A stretch of DNA of 59,716 nucleotides, taken from IMG/VR virus record IMGVR_UViG_3300034092_001461, positions 1 through 59,716 of that record, one strand, 5' to 3'. Below are positions 34,091 to 42,191 of the stretch, in pieces (position 1 is the stretch's first letter; each line of letters opens with the position of its first letter). The notes beneath the pieces were generated by a model, which did not search any database, had not been told where the DNA came from, and worked only from the letters and a program-made list of their open reading frames with translations. The position numbers and the translations under genes were made by a program. Source of the stretch: a virus.

Positions 34091-36205
34091 TTAGTACTCA
34101 ATAGCAGCAGCAGTTGCTCCACCAGTTGTATCGCGGAGGGCAGCAGCCACACCGTTGATAGAAATGGTTGAAGTAATTGCTAGTGCTTCTACGCCAACGA
34201 ATGCGATACCTTCAAAGGTTTCAACAAACATCTTGTAATCGTTAGTTCCAACAAGGGTAGAATCACGGATGATTCCTAGATCCAAAGTACCGCCATCAAG
34301 GAACAAGAATGAACCTTCTGCGAATAGGTACCAAGTGAATGAATCTGCGAACTCGTTTAGAGCAGCGGACGATGATTGTGCGCCAAACACGTTCTGATCT
34401 AGTGAAGCACTTAGTGTGACTCCACGAGAAGCAACGTATCCGTCGATTTCTGCGTATGCGTTGAGAGTTGAATCTCCTGGCATTGCCAAAGCAAGGTCAG
34501 CAGCCATCGCGTCCTTAACCCATGCTGGGATAATCGCACGAAGTGGTGCATCAGCCTCTAGGCGATGACGTGAACGGTAAGCAGCAGAAGCGCGACCTAG
34601 TTGTACTAGGAAGTCACGACCAAATCCGATTAGGGAAGTAGTTGTAACTGCTGTTGAAGCAGTACCAATCTTTGAAAGAAGGTTTTGCTCTGCTTCACGA
34701 GCGTGCTGAATCAGACCCAACTCGTTGTGACGAGCGATGAGTTCTGGATAAGCACGAGTCATCAAGTTACCGAACTGTAGTTGCAAAGTTACTGCGTCTG
34801 TTGCGACGGTTTGCTCTGCTGCTGCTGAAACGGTGAGGCTTGCTTTAACATCGGTACCAGGTGCTGTATCAACTGCGTTTGTCCACACGCCAACTGCGTT
34901 TCCGTATGAGGAAAGCACTGGTGGTGTTACGAAGCGAATACCGCCGCGATCAGCCTGGAAACGAGGAAGAGCATCACGTACTGGACGTGCTGTTGTTCCA
35001 AGTCCAAAAATGTCGTATTTGGTCTCGAATGGTGCTGCGTGTCCACCTGAAGCAACAAGTGCTTCTGGGCTTGTCACAGCGTTGATTTTTGCCCAGTTTG
35101 ATTCAGCATCTTGTGTAAGAGTGCGGTCTTCTGGGAATGAAGTGGTTACAGAAGCAACAATGTGTTGTTCTCCATCTCCACCGTTTACACGGCGTAGGCC
35201 ATGTAGACGCTTTGCCATTGCTTCAGCAACAGCGCTCATATCTGTTAATGGGCTTCCAGCCGTATATCCTGGAATATCTGCACCCGCTGTGATTGCCACA
35301 GGAGCGGCAGATGTCCGAGATGTTGGACGGCGGTCAGCCGGGACCTCAATGTTGAGGTTGTCTGCATTTGCAGCGGCGGTCACGGGTGCCTCCATATTTT
35401 CTTGAACCAAGGTTGGTTCACTTGCTTGGGTTGATGTTTCTTGAATAGATGCTTCTGCACCTTCAACAGTTTCAACAGATGCTTCTGCTGACACTGGAGC
35501 ATCTACAACAGTCTCTGCAACTGCTTCGGCAACTGGTGCCTCTGCTGATGCAACTTCTGCTGTTGGTGCCTCTTCTGTTGCTGCTGGTGCTACTGATTCT
35601 TCAGCAGCGGCAACAACTGGTTCTTCTACAACAGCAACTGGTGCTGGTGTTTCAATTTGTGATTCAGTTGAGAACTCTGTGTTCTTTCCCGCTTCGGTAG
35701 ACGCTTCGGTCATGGTTTTTTCCTCTTTCTTTTTCTCGTCCTCTTCCATATCAGAAGGAGTTTCTTTTTCAGGAGCGACAGGCATCTCTGCTGCCTCATC
35801 CATCTTTTTCTCCTCTTCCATTGGAGCAGGAGTGTCAGAAACAGGTGCTTCTTCAGCAGGTGCTTCTTCTGTCATTGGAGCAACTGGTGCTTCCTCTGCC
35901 ATTGGAGCCTCTTCTGTTTTTGCTTCCATGTTTTCTTCCTCTTTTTCGCCGTCTTGTCCGTAAACGCGGGAGGCGGCCTCAGTGGCTCGCTGAGCGAGTT
36001 CTATGGCTGCGGCCTCGCGGCGCTTGACTTCGTTTCTAACTCCATCGAGCATATCGGCAAGTGACGTCATCGCGTCGACTGTTTGCGGGGTAGGATCTTC
36101 TTTCTCAACCAATTCAAATTGCTTCAAGATTGAACTCTGAAGTTCGACAACTTGATCGTCGCCTAACTCTGCGAGTTGATCCATCTGTTCTTTAATTTGG
36201 TCCAC
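34091..36205 (-). CDS. Major capsid protein fused to an N-terminal scaffolding (delta) domain
   Basis: Residues 1-90 are a helical Gln/Glu-rich segment (DQIKEQMDQLAELGDDQVVELQ) like HK97 delta domains. Residues about 90-275 are Glu/Ala/Pro-rich and disordered. From about 310 to 704 the protein looks like an HK97-fold capsid protein (FVTPPVLSSYG, LMTRAYPELIARHNELGLIQHAREAEQNLLSK, ending YKMFVETFEGIAFVGVEALAI). The joint carries APVTAAAN near 275 and VAITAGAD near 304, candidate protease sites that would release the scaffold. The start is GTG with AGGAAGG upstream. It lies two genes from the maturation protease and, with it, forms the prohead. Confidence 0.88.
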   Translation of the reverse strand: MDQIKEQMDQLAELGDDQVVELQSSILKQFELVEKEDPTPQTVDAMTSLADMLDGVRNEVKRREAAAIELAQRATEAASRVYGQDGEKEEENMEAKTEEAPMAEEAPVAPMTEEAPAEEAPVSDTPAPMEEEKKMDEAAEMPVAPEKETPSDMEEDEKKKEEKTMTEASTEAGKNTEFSTESQIETPAPVAVVEEPVVAAAEESVAPAATEEAPTAEVASAEAPVAEAVAETVVDAPVSAEASVETVEGAEASIQETSTQASEPTLVQENMEAPVTAAANADNLNIEVPADRRPTSRTSAAPVAITAGADIPGYTAGSPLTDMSAVAEAMAKRLHGLRRVNGGDGEQHIVASVTTSFPEDRTLTQDAESNWAKINAVTSPEALVASGGHAAPFETKYDIFGLGTTARPVRDALPRFQADRGGIRFVTPPVLSSYGNAVGVWTNAVDTAPGTDVKASLTVSAAAEQTVATDAVTLQLQFGNLMTRAYPELIARHNELGLIQHAREAEQNLLSKIGTASTAVTTTSLIGFGRDFLVQLGRASAAYRSRHRLEADAPLRAIIPAWVKDAMAADLALAMPGDSTLNAYAEIDGYVASRGVTLSASLDQNVFGAQSSSAALNEFADSFTWYLFAEGSFLFLDGGTLDLGIIRDSTLVGTNDYKMFVETFEGIAFVGVEALAITSTISINGVAAALRDTTGGATAAAIEY

Positions 36206-36231
36206 GAACTGTCCTTCCTCTGGCCAGTCAC

Positions 36232-36313
36232 GATAGGTCTATTACCTATCTCGCTAATCAATCGAGGCCGAGGGACTCCGAAACGCTGTGTAGATAGCGT
36301 GGAGGCACTCCAC
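36232..36313 (-). other. Leader of the capsid gene with three stem-loops
   Basis: The 173-base gap 36206-36378 before the capsid gene holds GATAGGT/ACCTATC (36232-36250), an ACGCT/AGCGT pair (about 36291-36301) and GTGGAG/CTCCAC (36299-36313). A structured leader before the most abundant virion protein may stabilise or regulate its mRNA. I see no convincing TTGACA promoter here. Confidence 0.5.
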
Positions 36314-36378
36314 CTAATACTGAATACTACATTACTTCTATTAGTGTGATTTTTAGTTTTGTACGATTTTTAGACAGA

Positions 36379-39300
36379 CTAGGTAAGTAACCGAAGTAAC
36401 TTAGCCATCTGACTAGAAATCTCTGATTGGCTGTAATAGTCGCCGCCAGACATAAAGGTGTTCAAATCCTTTGTGGCAATAGCGGCGTCATCCTTGCCAA
36501 TCTTGGCCTCTACCCGTGTAATCATGTCTTCCATAAGTTGTTGTAGCGCAGGAGGGATATCGCTAAAACGAATCTTTTGGGCGTCCTGACCAAAGGCAAA
36601 GGGAAGGTTAGCAATAACTTTTCCAAGTTCACCAGCACTACTTCTGACATTTTCTAAAGATTCAGAATTTAGTGCTCCAGTGTCCAAGCGGTCAATAATG
36701 CCTAGAAGGTCACCCGCTGCCTTGGCTGCGCCAGCGTAGTTTCCAGCATTATCTAAGTTTTCTGCTTGCTCAATCTTTTTTAGAGCAGCGTCAGCGCCAG
36801 CATCACCTAAGTCTAATTTCAACCGGGCAAGAACTTGTCGAAATTTCCCTGCGGCATCGCGGGGTTGGGTTTTAGGTGTGTATTTGGCACGTTCTGCATC
36901 TGCTTGTTTCTTGCCCTTAACTTCTTTTTTTAGTATGTCAAGTTCTTCATCGGTCAGACCTTCTAGGTCTTTCTCGGTGATTTCGGCTGCGGCAACAACT
37001 GTTTTAAGTGCTTCAATTTTGGTTCTCATACTGGCAATTAAAGTGTCTGAAGTGTCAGATGCTTCTTTCCAATTTTCTGGAATTAAGTCTGTCTTCTCAA
37101 GTTGACGGGCACGCTTTACGATGTGGCGACGAACTAGTCCACGTTTTCCTGGCTTTGAACGTCCGTATGCCTGAACAGCATTTCTTAAGTCAGAAACATT
37201 TCTGATTGGGAATGAGCCATCTGGAAGTGCTTTCTTTTCGCCAGCAAGTTTTTCACGCATCTTGCGGGAAATCACTGCTAGTTCAGTATCAGCATCTTCT
37301 AGTGTCTGAAGCATATAAGCGCTGTCAGCATTTTTTGTTTCTGCAATTCTGCTTGAAAGTTCTGAAGCCTTGATAGCAGCAGTTATTGTCTCAATGCGAG
37401 ACTTAGCATCTTGTGCAGCAGCAACCATAGGTGCTTCAAGTTTGTCAATACGCTCATTTAATTCACGTAGTGGGTCATGCTTGAGTTGAGCAAGAACATT
37501 TGCTCCAGCAGCAACAAGAGCCATTACCTGACCTGATGCAACACGAGCACGAGCAATTGGGAAGCCAGGAACGTTTACTTGGCAAACTGCTACAAGTTCA
37601 AGTGAACCCTTGATTGGGCGCCAGTCACCAGATGGTGCTGAAGCACGAAGGGAACGAATTTGCTCTGGAGTTGTTCCAGGGCGAAGTGCTCCTGAAACCC
37701 AGATGCCATAAGCATCTTCTCCTGCGTGAACATCTGCGATAGCAGACGCTGTGTCGTCATAGTGACGAACTGCTTCTGAAGCACTGGCTTCTAGAGAAGC
37801 GTGTCCTCCAGCCAATGTTAATTGTCCAACTGGAACATCGACACTTTCCTCAGTACGAACTACGCCAGTATGAAAATAGGCATAGTTACTCTTACTGCGT
37901 GGTGGTCGTGTTCCAAAAGACATTCCAATGTGGTCAACGTGCCAAGCGGCAATGTGACCAAAAACTTTTCCTTCATCAGTTACCGTCAGAGCGGTTGGCT
38001 TGTTTAAGCCAGGGTTATCAAACCACTCCTTAGGCGGATGTACTGGAATAGCACCAGCAACAATTCCGCAAGCGACGAGTGCTGAAGCATCGAGTGGATT
38101 TACTCCCTCGACGTACACTCCATCTTGAATCACTTCTTCCTCCTGGTCTCTCCCACTCTCATCAACGAGTTCAATAGTGCACTCTTGATAAGCGGGTTTA
38201 GGGACAAGCGTTACAGCCATAACTCTTGCCTTTGTTATCTTCATTTTACCTGCTCCGACTTTGCCGTCGGATTCTTTTTCTGAAGCATTTGTTTCTTCAT
38301 TTGCTTCAAACATATCTAAGTCAGCAGAAACTCCACGGATAAATCCGCCACGAACGAGTCTTTCCGCTTCTTTTCCGTACTCACCTGTGTCAAAATAGCC
38401 ATAGGCATTTCCTATGCCATTTTCTACTCTTTCCATCTTGGTAATTTTTCCTATAACAACTGATCCGGAATGGCCTTCGCCAGTCTTGATTTGCCATAAG
38501 AAAGGTAGTGGTAGTTCTCTCATTGAGATAGCCCCTGGAACAAATTTACGTCCATCGCCAGACTCTATGGCTTCAGGGATAACTAGAGGAATATAAAACT
38601 GTGCCCCAACTCCAGGCTCTTCCATAGAAGCACCAGCAGTCAAAACACGATTCTTAGCGTCAGCAATTCTTGCTTTCATAATTACTGAAGCAAGAACTGC
38701 CTCTGATGGAATGACAAAATCATTACTAAAAGTATTCTTTGCTTTTCCTTTTTTACCAAACAGTTGACGATGCTCTTTATCGCCTGTCCACATACCTGTG
38801 GCTTCTTTATGGCGTAAGGCGCAATAGCCCTTAGAACGAGGTCCCATATATTTAGAAAGTTGACGAACACAGCGTGTCCAGTCTCCTGGAGTATTCCAAC
38901 GAATCTTTGCTGCGCCTTTTCCATATAACCAGTAGCGACGAAGTTTTTCAGCGTTGCCACGGTTTCTATCAGCACCACCTGCTGCCATCAAAGCAATGAT
39001 TCTTGAATCAATATTGCTGATAGAGGCAGTTGCTGGTTTTACAGAATCAATTTGGTCTAATACCAAAGCAAGGTTGTCATTATCTAAAACAATAACTGGT
39101 GGAGGAGTAGGACTGTTTAGGTCATTGAGAATCTGCTCATCTTTTTCCCACTTGCCTGGCTTACGCTTATAAGTCATTGGAGTAGTTGTTTTATTAGTAG
39201 CAGGTACTAATGAAACTAATTCCATAACAGCCTGAGGGTCATCTGGAGAAACAATTGCCATATAGATAGGAGGAACATCAGATGTGTCTGGAGTAAGTTC

Positions 39301-41118
39301 TACCTCTGCTGCTTCAGCAGAAGAAGTAAATCCTTTTGCTGGCTGTGTTAACCAAGGCACTGGTGTAAGACCAGGAGATGGTTTCAAATCTTTTGCTGGT
39401 TTATATGCTTCAACATCGGAAGGTTTTACTGGTGTCTTAGAAATATCTGGTCGGTACCAAATTGCATTTGGATTAGAAGTCTTTCCATCTTTTACTACTG
39501 TCTTCTCTAAAAATGCACGTAAAGATGGGTCGTTATAGGCATTAGGTGTTTTACGAAGTTCGGTTGGAGCATCTGGAGAAGATGCTGGAGTTTGTGCTGC
39601 TTGTCTAAGGTCTACTGCCCAGGGGGAGAAATCACTAAGAATTGTTTTCACTTGATTTACCTGCAACTGTGGAAGTTTTGCTGTAAGAGTTGCTGCTGGT
39701 CTATCAATAGGAGTGCGAGGCTCTCCAAGAATATTTTTAGTTAACTGCTTAGTTGAAACAGCAGACTGAACCTGAGGCATTGGTTTGAAAGTGTCTACTG
39801 ACTCTGTTGTATTAGCAGGTACATCTACATAACTACCATTTGTAAGTTTTACTTTTACGCTTTGACTTTCTGGATTTATTGACTCGATAGTTCCCGTGTA
39901 TTCAGGGTTTCCACCAATAACAACTTTTCCACCAGCCTTAGCAAACTTGCCCATTTTGTCACGAACCTGACCACGAGCCTTTTCTGAGCGCTCTTCTGGG
40001 GTGTAGTTTCCATCTTGATTTGTTGGTGCGCCACTTGATGGTGCTTCACCTGCGGCAGTTAGAGAATCATCTACTTCTGAATATTCTTCATACTCACTAT
40101 AATCAGTTTCATCGTATTCAACTTCGTCTACTAAATCCCAGTCGACGCCATCCATCTCATCAACAAATAGTTGAGACTCTTCTGGCTCAATTTGAGAAAC
40201 ATAAACTGCTTTGAAAGGGTCTGCTTCAAAGAGACCAGAAATAATTACTGCTGTTTTGGAATCTATAGGCAAGTGTAGTTTTGATACATTGTCATAAGCA
40301 TCGTCAAGAGACTTATCGTAGGTTTCAAAGTCGTGATTTATATTTCCTAAATCTTCCCACATAGCATCGTCCCAAACAAAGACAGAGCCATCTGGATTTA
40401 CTTTATAAAGACGGTCAATCCCTGAACCATCTAAACGAACACGCATATAAAATTGAGGTGCCATTTCTTCTGGCATAACTTCTGCTTCAATAAATGAGTT
40501 AAGGTCAACTGACTCTGGCTTAGCGTAGTCAGACATGACATACTCGAAAGAGGCGGTAATAGAGTTAGATTGGGCTTTTCTATTTTCACGATTTACAATT
40601 GCTGTAGCCCAAGACTTAGCAGCATCCCCGCCCCACAGTGCCCAAGCGATACGTCCGTTGCTTGGATAGTTTTCTTGTCCAGGCTTGTAGCCTTTGCCTT
40701 TTTTATCTACTTCATGGCGTGGAAAATATTTAGCAATATGACGAATTTTACGAATACCAATTTGTCCACCACGAGCAAGAGTGCGAGCAGTGTTTAGACC
40801 GACTGGAGTTCCGCCACGCTTTTCTTCCTTACGCCATTCCAATGCTCGTTTTGCTTCGGCCTGAACTGATTTAGGAATTGTGTATAAGCGGTCATTGTTG
40901 GAAAAAACTTTAATATCAAGGTCTGTTGTAGCAGCAACAGCAAGTTCAAAAGGGATAGAAGATTCTGGTTTTGTTTGGTCGCCATCAGGTATGAAAGATG
41001 CGACCATAGAGTCAGCATCACCTACAGAGCATACGAGTTTTGTTTGTTCGTCAACAATTACGGCTTTGCTATCGGCAACGAATAGAACCTCATTGCCACT
41101 GCGACCAATAAATTGCAC
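36379..41118 (-). CDS. Capsid maturation protease embedded in a 1579-residue polyprotein
   Basis: The protease core lies at about residues 830-1010: DGRKFVPGAISM, GEGHSGSVVIGKI with the likely catalytic His near 880, and IRGVSADLDMF with the likely nucleophile Ser near 933. It matches actinophage prohead proteases of the S78/U35-like group. The following part (about 1030-1190: VFGHIAAWHVDH, HYDDTASAIADVHAGEDAYGIWVSGALRPG, VNVPGFPIARAR) is the usual companion region. Around these lie an N-terminal region (about 80-175), a KOW-like strand (GKVVIGG), disordered linkers and a C-terminal coiled region with FPIRNVSDLRNAVQAYGR. [S]-[I/L]-T-A-[A/S] at 186-190 and 352-356 and VLTAGA near 827 may be self-cleavage sites. 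GTG start with GGAG upstream. Confidence 0.88.
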   Translation of the reverse strand: MQFIGRSGNEVLFVADSKAVIVDEQTKLVCSVGDADSMVASFIPDGDQTKPESSIPFELAVAATTDLDIKVFSNNDRLYTIPKSVQAEAKRALEWRKEEKRGGTPVGLNTARTLARGGQIGIRKIRHIAKYFPRHEVDKKGKGYKPGQENYPSNGRIAWALWGGDAAKSWATAIVNRENRKAQSNSITASFEYVMSDYAKPESVDLNSFIEAEVMPEEMAPQFYMRVRLDGSGIDRLYKVNPDGSVFVWDDAMWEDLGNINHDFETYDKSLDDAYDNVSKLHLPIDSKTAVIISGLFEADPFKAVYVSQIEPEESQLFVDEMDGVDWDLVDEVEYDETDYSEYEEYSEVDDSLTAAGEAPSSGAPTNQDGNYTPEERSEKARGQVRDKMGKFAKAGGKVVIGGNPEYTGTIESINPESQSVKVKLTNGSYVDVPANTTESVDTFKPMPQVQSAVSTKQLTKNILGEPRTPIDRPAATLTAKLPQLQVNQVKTILSDFSPWAVDLRQAAQTPASSPDAPTELRKTPNAYNDPSLRAFLEKTVVKDGKTSNPNAIWYRPDISKTPVKPSDVEAYKPAKDLKPSPGLTPVPWLTQPAKGFTSSAEAAEVELTPDTSDVPPIYMAIVSPDDPQAVMELVSLVPATNKTTTPMTYKRKPGKWEKDEQILNDLNSPTPPPVIVLDNDNLALVLDQIDSVKPATASISNIDSRIIALMAAGGADRNRGNAEKLRRYWLYGKGAAKIRWNTPGDWTRCVRQLSKYMGPRSKGYCALRHKEATGMWTGDKEHRQLFGKKGKAKNTFSNDFVIPSEAVLASVIMKARIADAKNRVLTAGASMEEPGVGAQFYIPLVIPEAIESGDGRKFVPGAISMRELPLPFLWQIKTGEGHSGSVVIGKITKMERVENGIGNAYGYFDTGEYGKEAERLVRGGFIRGVSADLDMFEANEETNASEKESDGKVGAGKMKITKARVMAVTLVPKPAYQECTIELVDESGRDQEEEVIQDGVYVEGVNPLDASALVACGIVAGAIPVHPPKEWFDNPGLNKPTALTVTDEGKVFGHIAAWHVDHIGMSFGTRPPRSKSNYAYFHTGVVRTEESVDVPVGQLTLAGGHASLEASASEAVRHYDDTASAIADVHAGEDAYGIWVSGALRPGTTPEQIRSLRASAPSGDWRPIKGSLELVAVCQVNVPGFPIARARVASGQVMALVAAGANVLAQLKHDPLRELNERIDKLEAPMVAAAQDAKSRIETITAAIKASELSSRIAETKNADSAYMLQTLEDADTELAVISRKMREKLAGEKKALPDGSFPIRNVSDLRNAVQAYGRSKPGKRGLVRRHIVKRARQLEKTDLIPENWKEASDTSDTLIASMRTKIEALKTVVAAAEITEKDLEGLTDEELDILKKEVKGKKQADAERAKYTPKTQPRDAAGKFRQVLARLKLDLGDAGADAALKKIEQAENLDNAGNYAGAAKAAGDLLGIIDRLDTGALNSESLENVRSSAGELGKVIANLPFAFGQDAQKIRFSDIPPALQQLMEDMITRVEAKIGKDDAAIATKDLNTFMSGGDYYSQSEISSQMAKLLRLLT

Positions 41119-41121
41119 TTT

Positions 41122-41421
41122 TTACTCCGTCTCTGGACTTACTGACTCGTACTTCACAACTTCTTCAATCGGAATAGCCAAGTCTTGCTCATCGGCTTCG
41201 TCATAGACAGAAATGAAGGCGGGGTCTACGTATACGATAATTAAACCATCAAAATCTAACTCCCAATCGTCTTCTAATGAGATTTCTTTCCATTGACCTT
41301 TGTCGCGGTAAAAATCACCATCATCAGATTGGTAAGTAAGAAATGCTGCCTCATCCAGGTCAGTGTCGCAATGACATATTAAGTCAGTTGGAAACTCTGG
41401 ATTGTTTGGTGAGAATGCCAT
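41122..41421 (-). CDS. Small acidic hypothetical head-module protein
   Basis: This 99-residue, strongly acidic protein (WKEISLEDDWELDFDGLIIVYVD) has no recognised domain. GGAGCAG precedes the ATG, which overlaps the stop of the Cys-rich gene (TAATG). The gene ends three bases before the protease polyprotein start, with the GGAG of that gene inside its tail. It belongs to the coupled head operon and may be an internal or decoration protein. Confidence 0.6.
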   Translation of the reverse strand: MAFSPNNPEFPTDLICHCDTDLDEAAFLTYQSDDGDFYRDKGQWKEISLEDDWELDFDGLIIVYVDPAFISVYDEADEQDLAIPIEEVVKYESVSPETE

Positions 41422-42182
41422 TACTGCTCCTTAGCCTTTTCGTCATCAATTGGACCTCCCGAAACCCATGCACGGCAGGTTCTAGCAGACGCACATTTGA
41501 AATCGAATGCTTCGCAGTATCCAAGTTCTCCAGCCTCGTCTATTGCATCAAACTCATCGGACTGAGTTTCTCCAGTCAGCCCTTGAGAGATGCAATCCTT
41601 CATTGATGATGTGACTACGAAAACAGCGCAATTACCACAGCGCTGTTGCTTTGCAGTTTCCACATCTACGCTCCACTCTGTTGCCAGTGCTTGCCAATAT
41701 TCATTATTTGGCTCATCTGGATTTAGTGGACCGTACATAGCAGTGTCAATAGCATTTTTACGGTTCTTTAGGTTTAGAGCGATGTCTTGAGTAGCAGGTG
41801 GGCAAGCATCTCCAACTGCTGCGGTCATTGGCTCTTCTTGACTTGCTCTAAATTCTCTTGCATCTTCAAAAGAAACAATTTCATCCATAACAACCTCGTC
41901 ATAGGAGTCGTCTGAAATTTCTTCATCTCCAGTTACATTTTTATAGGAGAGACCAGAAATGTTATACATAGCAAGAGCAGCCCAGCCGTCAGCATCTTTA
42001 GGAAGGCTTCTCTTATTATGCTTCATAACATCAATAAGCATCTCTTTTCTTTCATCATCAAACCCACTATCTGGGTCTGAGATATAAATAAAATCGGAGT
42101 CTGCTGCTACGATAGACAACACATAGTTATAGCCAGTATAAACTTCGTTATCTGGATATCCGCGATATATTTTTATTGTCAT
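41421..42182 (-). CDS. Cys-rich head-module protein (possible Fe-S/HiPIP-like domain)
   Basis: This is a 253-residue protein in two parts. Residues 1-115 are acidic and Asp-rich. After a PMTAAV motif at 118-123 (candidate protease site) comes a short linker, and the C-terminal 75 residues hold seven cysteines: CGNCAVF, MKDC, GYC, FKCASARTCRAW, ending SGGPI. This arrangement, C-x2-C then C then G-Y-C and F-x-C-x5-C, resembles metal- or Fe-S-binding domains found in head modules of tailed phages. The neighbouring DUF5824-like protein has a similar CANCVLY module. A redox or structural role in the virion is possible. The ATG has AGGATG upstream. Confidence 0.62.
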   Translation of the reverse strand: MTIKIYRGYPDNEVYTGYNYVLSIVAADSDFIYISDPDSGFDDERKEMLIDVMKHNKRSLPKDADGWAALAMYNISGLSYKNVTGDEEISDDSYDEVVMDEIVSFEDAREFRASQEEPMTAAVGDACPPATQDIALNLKNRKNAIDTAMYGPLNPDEPNNEYWQALATEWSVDVETAKQQRCGNCAVFVVTSSMKDCISQGLTGETQSDEFDAIDEAGELGYCEAFDFKCASARTCRAWVSGGPIDDEKAKEQ

Positions 42183-42191
42183 AGTGTCATC

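Noticed and set aside
34833-35405. 190-residue reading on the plus strand opposite the capsid gene
   Set aside because: It is an antisense shadow of the Ala/Glu-rich capsid coding region, with no ribosome site and biased composition.
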